A stretch of 64,000 nucleotides of DNA from Multifurca ochricompacta (Eukaryota > Basidiomycota > Agaricomycetes > Russulales > Russulaceae). Numbering within the stretch: position 1 is the stretch's first letter; each line of letters starts with the position of its first letter. Under the pieces are notes generated by a model. The model ran no database searches. It saw only the letters and a program-made list of their open reading frames with translations, and was not told where the DNA came from. Positions 22,404 to 34,496 of the stretch are shown here, one piece after another. A program made the position numbers and the translations under genes. The DNA is taken from the NCBI GenBank assembly GCA_022496185.1, contig WTXG01000003.1, positions 868,001 to 932,000 of the forward strand, read 5' to 3'.

Positions 22404-23664
22404 ATGTCAATTTTCAACGCATCCAGGTTGCTCGGCAAAACCGTTCTCATCACTGGCGCTAGTGCCGGAATCGGCGCGGTACGCCTTTTGGATACACGCA
22501 CACTGATCTATCGTCTCTCTCTGACAATCACACCCCCTTTTTTTCGTCAGGCTACTGCCATACTGTTTGCAAAGGTGATAGAGTTTCTAATTGGATTCCT
22601 GGCCACGTTACTAACGGCGACCACTAACGTGGATCTTGTTTAATCTAGGGAGGCTCCAACCTGATTCTCCTTGCGCGCCGAGTCGATCAACTAGAGAAAG
22701 TCGCAGAGGCTGCGAGCGCAGCGCACAAGGCCTCCGGCGTACAACAAGATGTTCGGATCGTGACTGTTCAGCTCGACGTGTCGGACAGAGCCCAAGTCGC
22801 AGCTCTATGGTCCAAGATTCCACAGGAGCTCCGCAACGTCGATATACTCGGTGCATATTTTGTATCCTCTGGGTGAGAGATGCGGTGAGGCTGACAAGTT
22901 TTGATCGCTGCCGTGGTTTACCTTGCGGGTAGTCAATAATGCCGGGTCTGCACACGGCGTTGACCGTGTCGGTGATATCTTGGATAGTGACATTGATGCG
23001 ATGTTTGCGACGAACGTCCTCGGCCTCATTTCCCTCACCCAGTTGCTTGTTAAAGGTCCGTCCCATCCTCTTCGAAACCGTCTGGGCGGGGGCGGCATGT
23101 CGAGATAACTAAGAGCGAGCCTTCTCCCCAACCCGCGCGATAGACTTCAAAGACCGCAACGCCGGTCATGTCATCAATTTGGGTTCAATCGCGGGTCGGG
23201 AGTCATACACGGGTGGCGGCGTATACTGCGCAACGAAGGCTGCGGTGCGCGCATTCACGGGCTCGCTTTTACGCGAGGTAGTCAACACGCCTATCCGCGT
23301 GACCGAAATTCAGCCTGGTTCGTGGCATTCTCCGCCTTCCTTGCCTGCGTTGCCCCTGCATTTATCATTTCATGCCCTTGGTTCTGCCTTAAATAGGGAT
23401 GGTTGAGACTGAGTTCTCCACCGTACGTTTTCGCGGGGATAAATCTGCAGCGGACAAGGTGTACGATGGCCTACAGCCATGTGGGTGACATCTTCCTTCC
23501 TTTAATATTTCGCTCATTGGTCTCTAGTGACGGCAGAGGATATTGCAGAGGAGATTGTCTGGGCAGCGACCCGCCCGCCACATGTCAACATCGCCGAGCT
23601 CTACGTCCTTCCAGTAAACCAGGCCAGCCCAACACTAGCGTTCCGCGGGGGGTCATCCAAGTGA
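22404..23664 (+). CDS. Short-chain dehydrogenase/reductase (YdfG/YMR226C-like)
   Basis: NADP-dependent classical SDR, resembling the serine/3-hydroxy-acid dehydrogenases typified by yeast YMR226C. ATG 22404 ([18 protein letters not shown]). The Rossmann glycine motif TGASAGIG is near 22455, [12 protein letters not shown] near 22930 and the active-site YCATK near 23225, preceded by [14 protein letters not shown] with the catalytic Ser. Family C-terminal features follow: TEIQPG, METEFS-like [16 protein letters not shown] and [18 protein letters not shown]. It ends GGSSK with tga 23662-23664. Six or so short introns interrupt it. Spliced length is about 280 residues, normal for the family. Convergent with the next gene, with 108 bp between. 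Confidence 0.88.
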
Positions 23665-23772
23665 CGCCTTCACCAACTGGTTTATAATAGCTGGTGATAT
23701 CTCTACTTGTATACAAAAACGGTTCATCACCCGGAACAATAAATCAAAGCAACAGTAAGAGCGAAGATAGAT

Positions 23773-26700
23773 CTACCCCTTCGATTTCTTGCCTTTCCCC
23801 TTAGATGAAGACTTGGGCACATCAAATTTAGCTGCCTCAGCATCATCATCGTAAACAAACTTTTTGATGATGACATTCTCCTGCACGAGGTCCTTCATTG
23901 GCGATGTGACATTGACCACATTACCAAGGCTGTCCAAACGCAGAGCCTGCAAGGTCATATCAACGAGCTTGACCAAAATATCGGATGGAGTGCCTCGTTA
24001 GTTACCTTGGCCGACCTAGCCAGTGCTCCTCTGGAGCATGCTACTGGTATTTGTGGTTTGTCGCACGTCCGCGATTGCAACGGTAGGCCGTCGAAGTAGA
24101 CCGTTGTAAACAGACCATGATCCCATCTAACCGTCTTCACCTCAACCTTCTTGCCGGGCTCGCCTGCTTCGCACGTGTGCGCTCTCTTCGCCGACTGTCC
24201 CGCTCTTTCTGGACTCTCATATTCTTCCTCATCCCCTGGTCCACGTCGATGCCGCAGCAGTCTGTGGTTAGGCCCCAGTGATAAGTTCTCATCCTCGCTC
24301 GTCAGACTTGAATCGTCTAGGGGCGAGGAGGCACGCCGCGCTCGGCGCTCGGCGCGCTCTTTTCTTCCCTTGTCCTGTTCAAGCTTCCTCTTCTCGTCTA
24401 TTGTCTTGGCCCTTGTTGTAGGACTCCCAGGGCGGTTTCCTGGCTTGCGGATGACCTCTGTTTCGAGTATTGCGACAAGATTCTGTTGATTCCTCGCGGT
24501 ATTTGACGTAGTCAGAGCTTTGAGTGCAACAGCGCTCATAGACGGGAATGTGCCCTCCGTTGGTGTCTCTGTGGGGCGCCATCGGTGTTGCGGTAGTGGC
24601 CGGACGACACCGAATATATCGCTTGGAGGCTGCGGAACTCGACGTGAGCGTGTGGCGCGCGTAGTATTCGATGATGAACCCTTGTTCGAAGAACTCCCAT
24701 TGAATTCGAATGGGATAGGCGGAATCTCCGGTGGTGTTGCGGGGTCGGCTGGGACGTCGGGAGAAGTAGAACCGGGAGCGCTCTGAAATGCTGGTGATAG
24801 GGTGAGAGATAAGGGGGGCGGTTGAGACCCTAAAGAAGGGGAGATGGGACATGTCTCTCCAGTTCTGCCAGCCTCATCTGCGGAAGCTTGAGTATCCGGG
24901 CTGCGCGTTGCGCATTTTCGCGAGGTGGTGTCTCCCCCAACCTTTCTGACGTGGCTTACTCTGGCTTTCTTCACCAATTCGCCCGATTCTATTGGCGGAA
25001 TCGGAGGCACGGGTGACGTAGTCTGCTGCGGCTTTGACACAGATGCTACACGGCGTGCGAACGCGGGGTGAGCAGTTATAGGTGAAGATATCTCCTCTGG
25101 TGAACGTTTCCGCTTCAGGGACGGGGACAGCTGAGCAGTGGTTATGTGCGTCTGAGAATTAGATAGAACACCGGAATTCACGGTACCAGAACCTGGAACT
25201 GCAAGGTCTTCAAAGCTGCTTCCGCTTCCCGCGACATTTACACTTTTCACAAGCCGCACCGGTTTTGTCTTCCAACCGTTAGACATACAACCGTCTTCAC
25301 AAATTCTGACCAACTCACCGGAGCCGAACCAGAAGTCGAGCGTCTTGTCATAAACAAGAGTTTGTGCCCAGGCTCCTTTCCCTTTGCTTGCTGCCTCTCT
25401 TTATGTGGCCGAGCGTATAGTTTCACACCGATTCTCGGTATTCTACTTCCAGCCACAGACGACGGCTGTCGCGATTCGGATCGTAACTGCGGGCTCAGGT
25501 GGACCAACTTCATTGGCGAATTCAGTGCAGGCTCCTCTGGGATAGTGCAGGGTGGACCTCCGTCGCCACTAGGAACGATAGAAAAAGTCGGAATTCCCCT
25601 TGGCTTAGAAGGGCTGAATATCTCTGAATCCGAAGCGGACCTCAGGAAAGGCCGTGAAAAATGGGGAGGCCTCCTCGAGACTTGAGGCTCCTCTGACCCA
25701 CTGCGTACCCTCTTGGGAGAAGCCACCATAGCGTCGTTTGCCGCATCAGATGGAGATCGTCGAGTAGGAGTGCGAATATAGCGCGTAAAGACAGGCCGCC
25801 CAAATAGGCCGGTAGATGGGCCGAAAGAGCTATCCTTCTTGGGTGACGCCGACCCTTGTGCAATAGCTTCTTTTATGGGTATCCTCCGCGCAGGGGTGCG
25901 ATCGGGATCATGAAGCGTGTGTTTAAAAGCAAATTTGGTTGGTGATCCGGTACTTGCAATGTAGCTACGCCAAGGACTACGTTCAGGAGGCGGTCGTTGG
26001 ACGTTGTGAATGGCCACAGGACTACTTTGTTGCACTGGGGATGATTGACGCTCAGGTGTGCATGGTCGGTCGTGAGGTGGCTGATTGGTAGGAAAAACAG
26101 ATGTGAGTACGGGGATTTGGTGTAGGGGTGGGGTTGTGATGGTCTCAGGGGTGGTCAGTAAATCATTGAGAACACCATCTGAGACAGGAGATAAAGTTTC
26201 GGGCCGACTAGGGGACCATGTTTCCTCGGCTACAATATCAGCTGTGTTTTTTCGGGAAGAAGGTGCATCAGGTTGCGGCAAATGCGTATCCAAAGCCCCA
26301 GCTTCATGAAGCGAGATAGAGTTGCCCTGAACAGGATTTATGGCAGGGAAACCGGTATTTGAGGCGCAAGGAGAATGGCGAAGTTGGGTGGGTGACTCCA
26401 AGGCAGGTGGATTTGACGCGGGTATAACCCTGATGGAAGTAGTGTTATTTTGCTCCTGTCCTTCATTCAACTGTTCATAGAGCGAACGGGTCCGTGTATC
26501 GGACAGTGTAGACTGCGAAGTGGAATTTATACCTCCCAAGAAAGAAGAGAGGGCTGGCCTTTTTAACGGGGTGGGGGCAAGAAGGTCAGGAAAGGGCCCC
26601 GCAACAGGCTATGTAAGATTGGTTAGGGTGATTGGTTATAGTCATTGAAACCTGGTGACTCACCGAGGGTCTTGGGATGTCTAGGATGTTGCCATCATCA

Positions 26701-27412
26701 AATATTATCAGGTCCATGGAGACGTTGGCGTGCGGAAAAGTGGCTGGCCCACAGCTGAAAAACGGGGATCGTTCACGAGGAGGTGGTGGGGGAGAGGGAC
26801 GGGGAGCACTAGACGATGACCCATCTGCAATAACGGAGTTGGAGGCCTGGAAGGTAGCTGGGGTAGAGAGAAAGGACTGGTCTGAGTGGGTCGGGAAAGG
26901 TGAATTGTCGTGCGTTTGAATGAATGATTGTATCTGAGGAGGAGGTGAGGGGTTGTCGCATGCCCGAGAAATCTTGGTGGCTAAAGCAGAGGAAGGTTCC
27001 AACTCGATTTCTGAAAGGATCATTTCTGATCTGAAAGCGGTAACCCCAAGTGACAAGCGTCCTTACCGTCCTGTAAACTCTCATCGGCGGGAGCGGCAGT
27101 CGTGAAAACTAGAGGGGTCCTGGGCATCGATTCTTCTCTAAATATTGCACTGACCGCCTTCTCCTCCTCTAAAGAAGAAGAAATGGATTGATGTGAAATT
27201 ATTAGGGCAGATGGACGCGGAGAAGGATGGATGGATAAAGAGGATAGGTTGTCTTGTCTCTGAGCGGTCTCGGCGATGAGAATCTTCTCGGGAGACTTGA
27301 TGGGACCAAAATATACGCGAGCTGCTGTATTATTGACATCATCGTTATCATCAGTAGATGGTGAAGAGACAAGTGATGATGGGATTGATTCAGCGAGGTT
27401 AGAAGAAGACAT
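23773..27412 (-). CDS. Large intrinsically disordered protein, uncharacterised
   Basis: Not recognised. ATG 27410-27412 (MSSSNLAESIPSSLVSS). Exons to 27060, 26665 and then two long readings of about 430 and 450 codons encode a Ser/Pro/Thr-rich chain of roughly 1150 residues. Only short parts look folded: AMDLIIFDDGN-like text near 26710, and a patch near 25300-25400 reading AWAQTLVYDKTLDFWFGSG then ELVRICEDGCMSNGWKTKP. The two long readings meet only if one base is added at about 25374-25378. A Lys/Arg/Glu-rich segment near 24330-24400 could be helical. The last exon (23773-23955) gives LRLDSLGNVVNVTSPMKDLV and ends in a lysine-rich KGKGKKSKG. The composition suggests a nuclear scaffold or regulator; that is inference only. 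Head to head with the YheT-type hydrolase. Confidence 0.65.
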
Positions 27413-27685
27413 GAATAGGGGAGGAGGAGGAGGAGAGTACCTCATGTAGCCCACACACGACCACACAAACATTACATTTTCAACGCGTTCAATCACGTGA
27501 TTCATCCCTGGGTCAGGTCACTATGGTCCCGGTCCCGTCGGTCTGGTCTGAGATGTCCCCTCACACCCAGATAGGGATATGATATGGAATGGAATGGAAT
27601 ATAGAATATGCGGCGGCGGCAGCGGCGGTGAAGTGAAGTGAACACCCCCCTCCTTCTCTTTCTTCTTTCTTCATAATTAATCTTC
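27413..27685. promoter_or_regulatory. Divergent upstream region, disordered-protein gene and hydrolase gene
   Basis: 273 bp between opposite ATGs. Towards the hydrolase gene it has three copies of ggaat (27586-27600), a cggcggcggcagcggcgg tract and gaagtgaagtgaac. On the other side there is a ggaggagga run. Two promoters must fit here. Confidence 0.55.
27586..27645. repeat. GGAAT and CGG short tandem repeats
   Basis: A compound microsatellite: ggaat x3, then cgg/cag triplets, then gaagt x2. It ends about 40 bp before the hydrolase ATG at 27686. Confidence 0.85.
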
Positions 27686-29398
27686 ATGGGCTGCGCTCTC
27701 GGTACTATGGGTTCTCGGGCCAGTTCAAAGGCCTTTTTCTCCTCAACGCCGGCTTATGTCCCACTTAGGCAGCCCGCCGCTTCTCAGAACACTTCCCTTC
27801 GCGCCTTGCTCGAGTCAAACTGCCCAAGCCTTTTATCGGATTTCCATCCAGCTTGGTGGTTATTCAAGCGAGTTCATCCCCAGCTCTCCTCTCCTCGTTT
27901 TCTCACTTGACACAGTGGACATCTACAGACTCTATATGCCGTCTTCGGTAATTTTTCCAACGTTGACCCGCTTGTATATGACAGGTGAGCGATTTTCGGG
28001 TATGACGTGACATGTGGTGTTATATGTATAATCATATCAGACGGCTACTCCGCCTTAAAGATGGTGGAACATTGTCAGCGCCTCTCATTCTTTCTAACCG
28101 AGCTACACTCACAGACATAACAGAGGCATCGACTTCACTCCACCTGCGTCAGAACATGTCTTTCCAGAAGAAACGCCTGTTGTCGTGGTTTTGCACGGCC
28201 TCTCTGGTGGTCTGCACCTATATCATTACTTTTCCGCTGGCTGTTGGGTCTGACCTCCTTTTCTTAGGTTCACAAGAATCCTACGTCCGTGCCATTCTTG
28301 CCCCTGCGGTAACACCAATCGACCAGGGTGGCCTCGGATATCGAGCAGTAGTCGTCAATTTCCGTGGGTGTACGACCTCAATTTAGTCGCACAAGCTCAA
28401 TGAACATCACTTAAGCGGGGTATTAGGCGCAGGAGTCCCACTCACCAGCCCGCAGCTATATTCGTCCTGCCACACAGACGATATTCGACAAGCCTTGCTC
28501 TATATTTCACACCGCTATCCTCAGGCCCCACTTCTGGGCCTTGGGTTTTCCCTGGGTGCTAACGTCTTGACACGATATGTCGCAGAAGAGGGAAATAAAT
28601 GCAGGCTGGTCTCAGCTTGCGTACTCGCATGTGTAAGCCTCTCAACCTCGAATCCAGATCATTCATTGAGGGCCCCTTCCAGCCATGGGATCTTACTGCA
28701 AATGGAGAAGCGTGATTCTATTCCTGCTTATTTGGTCACATGTGACTCCTACTCACGCCCCCTGCAGCCTAGATGGTGATTGGTTTCACCGAAACACCTA
28801 TGCAAAAGGAATGGGCAACAACCTAAGACGCCTCGTCTCAAAGCACACAGATTCCATTATGAGATTTTTTCCTGACTCACGGCTCGCGCAGTCTCTTCCG
28901 GAGCTCTTCTCCCGTAAATCCGTCACACTGGTACAGTTTGATAATCTAATTACTGTACACGCGGGTGGCACATCCCCGCCATTTCCGTTCGCGAACGCGC
29001 ATGATTACTACACGCATGCCTCATCCCACCAGGTGCTTGGTGATGTGCGTATACCGTTCCTCGCGGTCAACTCGGACGACGACCCCATCGTGAAGCATAT
29101 TCCCATACATGAAACTGACAACAAGTGGGTAATTCTAGTGGTCACACGCGGTGGGGGACACATGGGCTGGTTCGAAACGACGGGAAAAGCAGTACGGTGG
29201 ATACGGCAGCCGGCCCTCGAGTGGTTCAAGGCAACAGCCGAAATAATTGAGGTCCCCCAACTGGCTGTACGTGGCATAGAAGTAGTGGACGGATGGTTAG
29301 TGGAGAGTCGAAGGGAACACCTCGGTTGTAAAGACATCGGGCACGGTGGCAGGATAGAGACAGGCAGGAGGCAAAAGGGCGTGCTTGCTGGTCTGTGA
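27686..29398 (+). CDS. Alpha/beta hydrolase, YheT/EMB8 family
   Basis: Serine hydrolase of the family holding yeast Eht1, Eeb1 and Ymr210w, which act as ester synthases, thioesterases or acylglycerol lipases; the substrate here is unknown. ATG 27686. The exons read GHLQTLYAVFGNFSNVDPLV (about 27917-27984), DGGTLGIDFTPPASE, then VVVVLHGLSGGSQESYVRAI with the oxyanion HGLSGG. The nucleophile elbow GFSLGAN is near 28545. The acid lies in LAVNSDDDPIV (about 29060) and the His in GGGHMGWFE (about 29150), so the triad is complete. It ends at tga 29396-29398. Introns are about 50-60 bases. Length is about 480 residues, usual for fungal members. There is no frame break in the conserved core. Confidence 0.9.
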
Positions 29399-30869
29399 TT
29401 AGCAGCGCAGTGGTGTCTTCTCTCGTTCTAAATGATAGATGACGGATGACGGAATTCCTTGCTTGCTACTATGTTAGTAGAGTTGATTGCAACCAACTAT
29501 CGCATTTTACTGACGCTCCAGTACGGCCAAGTATGCAACCTCCCGTAGAAGCTCTCAGGGACATAAGGGCTTCGCCTTCAAAGAGTTTGAGAGTTCCATG
29601 AAAACAGTGATGGCTTTAATTTTCCCTAGAGCTAATCGTCGTCTTGCCTTCAAAAGCGGAAAGCGGAAGACGTCGTAACCAGTTTCGAGGTGTTATTGGC
29701 AGAAGGATGCTCAACATTGACAAAACGCTACGTAAGGAGAGTAAATCTCTTGACTAAGTGTACGAATAGTAGAAACACTATGCTATGATGATTCCCTTCA
29801 GACGTAATAGTTGCAATGTGCATACCACGCAGTACGGAAGGGCAGTGATGACGAAAATGCACCTAAGCACTTAAATCATGTCCGATGTCAGCAGGCACTG
29901 GCATTCCCGTATTACCATCGTTTCAACGGCAGCAGTAGCGTTTGTTCCTATCAGTGGTGAGTGCAACGGCACTCGACGAACAATATGAAGCTGACCTGAC
30001 CCTATGCCTAAAGTCAAAGAGGGGAACGCCCGGAACTCATAGACTGGCGAGTCCAGGCATAGGGACAAACGAGTGCCAGACTGTGGTTGCCACGTACGAG
30101 GGAATGGACGGAAGCAGGAGGTAAATGTAGTACCTGTTTGGTGCGAAAGGCATATCTTGATACTCTGAAGAGCCTCGTCGATTGAGACGTCTACTACGAC
30201 AGCCGCGGGTGTCTGGCTCTCCAATAAACGAGGGGTTGGGGGGCTCTCCACTATCCATAGAGCTGACTTCTCCTAGTGGCCGCTCCCGAGAGACGCCGTA
30301 AAGGCGTCGCCCCTATTTTTCAATGCCAAAATAAAATGGTCCGGTAGTCATATCTGGTCAACCTTTTCGGTTGTCAAGTCCATGCTGATGCCGCGCATCC
30401 TCTATTTCTCTTTGCCGATACCCTGAAAGCGTTTATAATCGCTACACCCATCACAAGCGTCTCCTGCAGTGAACGTGGGGAGAAATTTAATCCACGGGCC
30501 CATTGCAGCCGACACGAAGGACAATGAATCGCTAAGTGTCCAAAAAAGCCGTGGGTGATTCGCAAGTGATGTTTGAAATTGCCTGTGGACTCGTCAGAGG
30601 CACTTCCGCAAGAATAGCTTAGGTCGAGTGGCAGAATGTGACAACTGACAGCTGAGGTCCTCTACAATCGGGATCGGGACTCAGAGGAAGACAAAGGGAC
30701 ATCGGGTGTCAACAATGACGATCTTGCGGAGTGGACACGGTATGTACTTACTGACTTGTAAATGTTCTGGATTTTCCGAGTTGATACATACAGTGCATGG
30801 GGGAGAGGGGGAGTATGTACTTTGATACACGTCGATCGTTTCTTCCTCTGAAGCAGAGCGACGTTGCAC
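29399..30869. other. 1.47-kb stretch without a supportable gene
   Basis: Between the hydrolase stop and the GIR2 stop, which converge here. The longest readings are short and show no family pattern. One minus-strand reading from ATG 30256-30258 (MDSGEPPNPSFIGEPDTRGC) with possible splice sites to 29871 could be a small unknown gene, at low confidence. I see no tRNA-like fold or transposon end. Confidence 0.5.
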
Positions 30870-31927
30870 TCAATCGCTGTCGCTAAACTCAAGCCGATCC
30901 TCTTCATCGTCCTCTTTTGTTGTCGCCCTTTCGTACAAACTGACATCGACAGAGACGGTTCCCTCTTCTAGCAAAGGAGCATCCGAGGTGGCAAGGTTTT
31001 TATCGCGCTCAAAGAGCTGACGTCCTGAAAGGGTGGAAGATTCCAACTACAACCGAAGGAGATTACGCGTGCTCACCTGTCAGTCGAGTGGCTGCCCTTC
31101 TGTATTCTTCCCTCTCCTTCGCGGTCATAGCCTTGAACTTTTCTTCTTCTTCGCGCATCTTTCGAAGGGATATTTCCCTCTCAAATGTAACCTTCCACTC
31201 ATTGAACGCTTGTACTGTCACTGGTGTGCCCCGAGTGCGGGCCTCTTCTTCCTGTCATGATGGATGAATTGAGTCAGTGAATCACTTCAAGGATGCTGGC
31301 CTGCCTCTGATGCTTTTCGTTCTGATTCCAACTCTTCTTTCTTTCTACGTTCTGATCTAGTCCGGATAAGCGATGATAGCTGCTCTCTGAGATGCGAGAC
31401 AATAGTGAAGGTCATCGCCATCCCTATATTTTCCTGGCCCTATGCATTCCCGTATCAGCTCAAGGCATTGTATTCAGGCTTGGGCTAGCATACTTACGAG
31501 GGCTTGAGCGCTATCAAGCAACGAATTTATCTCGTCCGCATCCGCCTCCCCTTCTATAGGATCTAAGGATAGTTCAGGTAGTACATCAGGATAATTGTCG
31601 GTATAGTGCACTGTCAGGGCCAGTCTGACTGGAGAACGGCCATTGAATCAGGCGTTCGTTTTTCACAGTTGTCGATGAGACGTACGAGACTCCTCCCCTT
31701 CCTCAAGGCTATCCGGTTCAACATCGATTCTTATATCCCTTTCGGACAGCTCTTAGGAGGTGACCTCAGTGGGCAGAGTCATGACAAACGTAAAATACGG
31801 ACTTATAAGCTCATCTGCATAAATTGATTCGAGAACCTAAATATATCGATATTTCAGCTGGAAAGGTTACAATGGCACTGTTTTACTATACCTCGAATTC
31901 TTCGAGGATGACCTCCGACGAGGACAT
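30870..31927 (-). CDS. GIR2: RWD-domain protein, GIR2/RWDD1 family
   Basis: Homologue of yeast Gir2 and human RWDD1 (DFRP2). These bind the Rbg2/DRG2 GTPase and Gcn1 on ribosomes and so touch the Gcn2 stress response; the role is inferred from family. ATG 31925-31927 (MSSSEVILEEFE). The RWD domain is split over small exons: VLESIYADELI, LSERDIRIDVEPDSLEEGEE, then LALTVHYTDNYPDVLPELSL with the RWD YPxxxP motif near 31600. A coiled-coil half follows: LDSAQALAQENIGMAM, then GTPVTVQAFNEWKVTFERE, the family hallmark near 31190-31235. It ends RLEFSDSD with tga at 30870-30872. Seven or so exons; total about 230 residues, as expected. Its start is only 97 bp from that of the divergent bS21m gene. Confidence 0.88.
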
Positions 31928-32024
31928 GGTAGGCGGTTCCTCGGACCGGTTTTTACCGTTAACTCATCCTGACATAACTGCAGCTGTGACAGTGACGGTT
32001 TCTCTCTCTCTACTCTACTCTACA
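31928..32024. promoter_or_regulatory. 97-bp bidirectional promoter, GIR2 and bS21m
   Basis: The shortest divergent spacer in the window. It contains a pyrimidine tract (tctctctctctactctactc) directly before the bS21m ATG. Both flanking genes act in translation, so shared control is plausible but not shown. Confidence 0.6.
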
Positions 32025-32642
32025 ATGTTGTCCCAACTGGCTCACCACACATCTACCAGTCTCAGTAAATACCGTCCACTTGTACCATGGCTACCGTCCT
32101 TCCTTAGCGCTTCACATTTCTCCACTTTCTTTCGTGCCCATTCTTGGTCAAGTCAGTCTCAATCGGCGAACTGGAGTCATTTGAACGACATATACAACAA
32201 AGCAATAGACGTGAAGCCGAGGGGATCCCTCATGACACCAGAGGATAGGTGGGCTATGCTGAGTCGCAGCAGGATGGCAAATCCAACACCACTCAAGGGT
32301 CCCTATGCCGGTAAAATCATTACAATCAATCGTCGAATCCACGATTTTCTCATATACGACTTCAGGGAGGAGTTTTGAGGTGAAAGGTGGAAACGTTGCC
32401 GACATTCTGAACAAGCTACAGTACACCTTACAGAGGAACAGGGTTGTCCCAGAACTTAGGCTAGCTGCACGACATGAAAAGAAAGGTTATAAGCGGAGGA
32501 GATTGAGCAGCGAGCGCTGGAGGAAGAGGTTTGCACACGAGGTATTAGCAAGTCCTTTATGATGTGACGTATCTTGATCAACGCTTCCCAGGTGCGGAAA
32601 AAGGTTCAACTAGTGAACAAGATTCGTGCTCGAGGCGCATAG
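32025..32642 (+). CDS. MRP21: Mitochondrial ribosomal protein bS21m (MRP21)
   Basis: Small-subunit mitochondrial ribosomal protein. ATG 32025-32027 starts a Ser/His-rich, positively charged N-terminus (MLSQLAHHTSTSLSKYRP) suited to mitochondrial import. The conserved S21 domain is reached after an intron at about 32312-32366: GRSFEVKGGNVADILNKLQ, LQRNRVVPELRLAARHEKKG, KRRRLSSERWRKRFAHE. A second intron of about 50 bases leads to VRKKVQLVNKIRARGA and tag 32640-32642. That C-terminus is diagnostic for fungal bS21m. Spliced length is about 160 residues. An earlier start in the same frame (31824) is rejected because it would run through the GIR2 start region. The short pyrimidine-rich leader just before the ATG is probably the 5' UTR. 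Confidence 0.92.
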
Positions 32643-34496
32643 ATATAGCTTACCCTTTAGTTGTTCTGCCGTACCTTTCCCCCGCTTTATCACCCAATTC
32701 CCAATGCTGCGCGCTGCGCCAAATACGTCTTCTTGCTCCGAACGGTCGCGTAAAATGAATCCTTATGGCCCTCGTAAGCACAATCCACCATGGACAGGAA
32801 CCTGCGCGATCTCGAACTACTGAGCACGCCTCGACGTGTGTCTCTTCACTTTGCTAATTACCCGGGAAAGCTAGCGCGCACCTCCTTCGTGGTCGCGATC
32901 ACTTGATGCAAAGACTCACACGAAACATGCATAACGAGATTTCTCAGGAAACGGCGAATGGGTGTCTGCCTTTAAGCGACACCTGGTTCCCCCTTTTCCT
33001 GGCACGTCTCATATCTCGTGGTCCAGATGCCATGCTGCATGTATCCTCAACACAATTATACCCCGTCCTTGCTCCTTTGAGGTTGTACTATTGTACTGGA
33101 CAGGTTCTATGATTTCCGTTCTTGCGCGCATGCTGGCCGTTCCACCATTATCTTAAACACCATCAGCTCCCCAACGAACGCACGTCATCCTCAGGCGCCT
33201 CGTGTGACACACGCTGAATGGGACATCGGGAGTAATTTGCCGTTTCATTTGATTGCCCACCAGGAGGGGTGGATTGCAAGCCAATTTCGCTTCCCGATCC
33301 TTCACCCCAAGTTTTCTCGGTCGGTGACCGATGCATAAACTTTGTCTGGCTGTCTTCGGCGCTGCCACCAGGATGTGGTGCAGAACAGGGTAGAGCTACG
33401 TTTACTGAATTGTCGATCACCTTCATGCGGCTGCACGTGCCGGTTTGCTACTGGACTCAGAAAAGAAAATTTCCGAGAGTGCCCCCCATCCGATGTCCGC
33501 GATGATTAAAATCTCGGCTGCTGAATGCTCTGCGAGCTGGCGATGTCCTGGCGGTAAACGGCATGTGCGCTCACATGTGGTGCTTATTTCCCCTTGGCTG
33601 TGGTTCTCCCTTCCCGCGGATTCCTGAGCACATACTTTATATAGCTCGGAGATGCTAAGACGACAAGCAACTCACCGCGTTCAATACTCGTCCAGTGCGA
33701 CAAATCTAACTGACCGAATAGCAAACATTGTCATGTGTTATAACGTGGGACCTTTTTTTTTTTTAACTTGCTTGCGATATGCTGAGTGCTGACTCTAGAT
33801 CGTCGACGGTCGATTCCACCAAAGGTGTCGGCATTTCAAGGCCATGTCTACGCGCCGCCAAGACTGTATGCGCCATGTTTGTCTGTTTAGCTGTCGTCAC
33901 CCTTTTGGTACGTTTGGGGACACAAGTTGTGGCCCATTTGCCTGATTTGAAGTTGGTAGATTGTATGTCAAGAAGGACTTGTAGGTGCAAACGGAGGATG
34001 GATCTTCCTATCCTTAACCCAATCCGGCTTAGCCCAACGCGATGTCCTGACTGTCGGACTGTATGGGGATAGTGAGAACGAGAGCAGATTCACGACATTA
34101 ACTCAGGCCACCTCTCGTGGTGGTCAAGGTACAAGTAAATTTATATTTATGCTTTACGATACGATACCGTTTGCCATAATGAACATCGACATCGACTTAG
34201 ATATATGTTTATGTTTATTCATTGTTGTGGTGTATGTATGTATAACTTATGTACATGTATATGTATATATATGTACCTTCTTATTCTTCATCTCGCTTAA
34301 CTATAACTCCTTTGTCTAATGCTACTTTATTCTCCAAATGCTACCTTTCATTGTATTTCAAGTCTGCCATTTGGTCACCATTTTTTATTGGCCGACCCCT
34401 TGTGCTCTGCTGGATGAAATACGTCAAGTATAAAAGTTGGTTCAATTGGATTTGATCTCGAGCAATATCGCTCTTCACTTATTCGTCGTACAAAAA
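32643..34496. other. 1.85-kb stretch without a supportable gene
   Basis: Between bS21m and the gene at 34497. Minus-strand readings at 33163-33426 (HRSPTEKTWGEGSGSEIGLQ) and 33763-33990 (MPTPLVESTVDDLESALSIS) look mildly protein-like and might be exons of an unknown gene, but I cannot link them. A run of 12 T lies near 33753. 34150-34440 is AT-rich with tatgtatgtat-type repeats. Confidence 0.5.

Noticed and set aside
29399..34496. Transposon remains in the gene-poor stretches
   Set aside because: I found no terminal repeats, target-site duplications, reverse transcriptase, integrase or transposase text; a database search would be needed.
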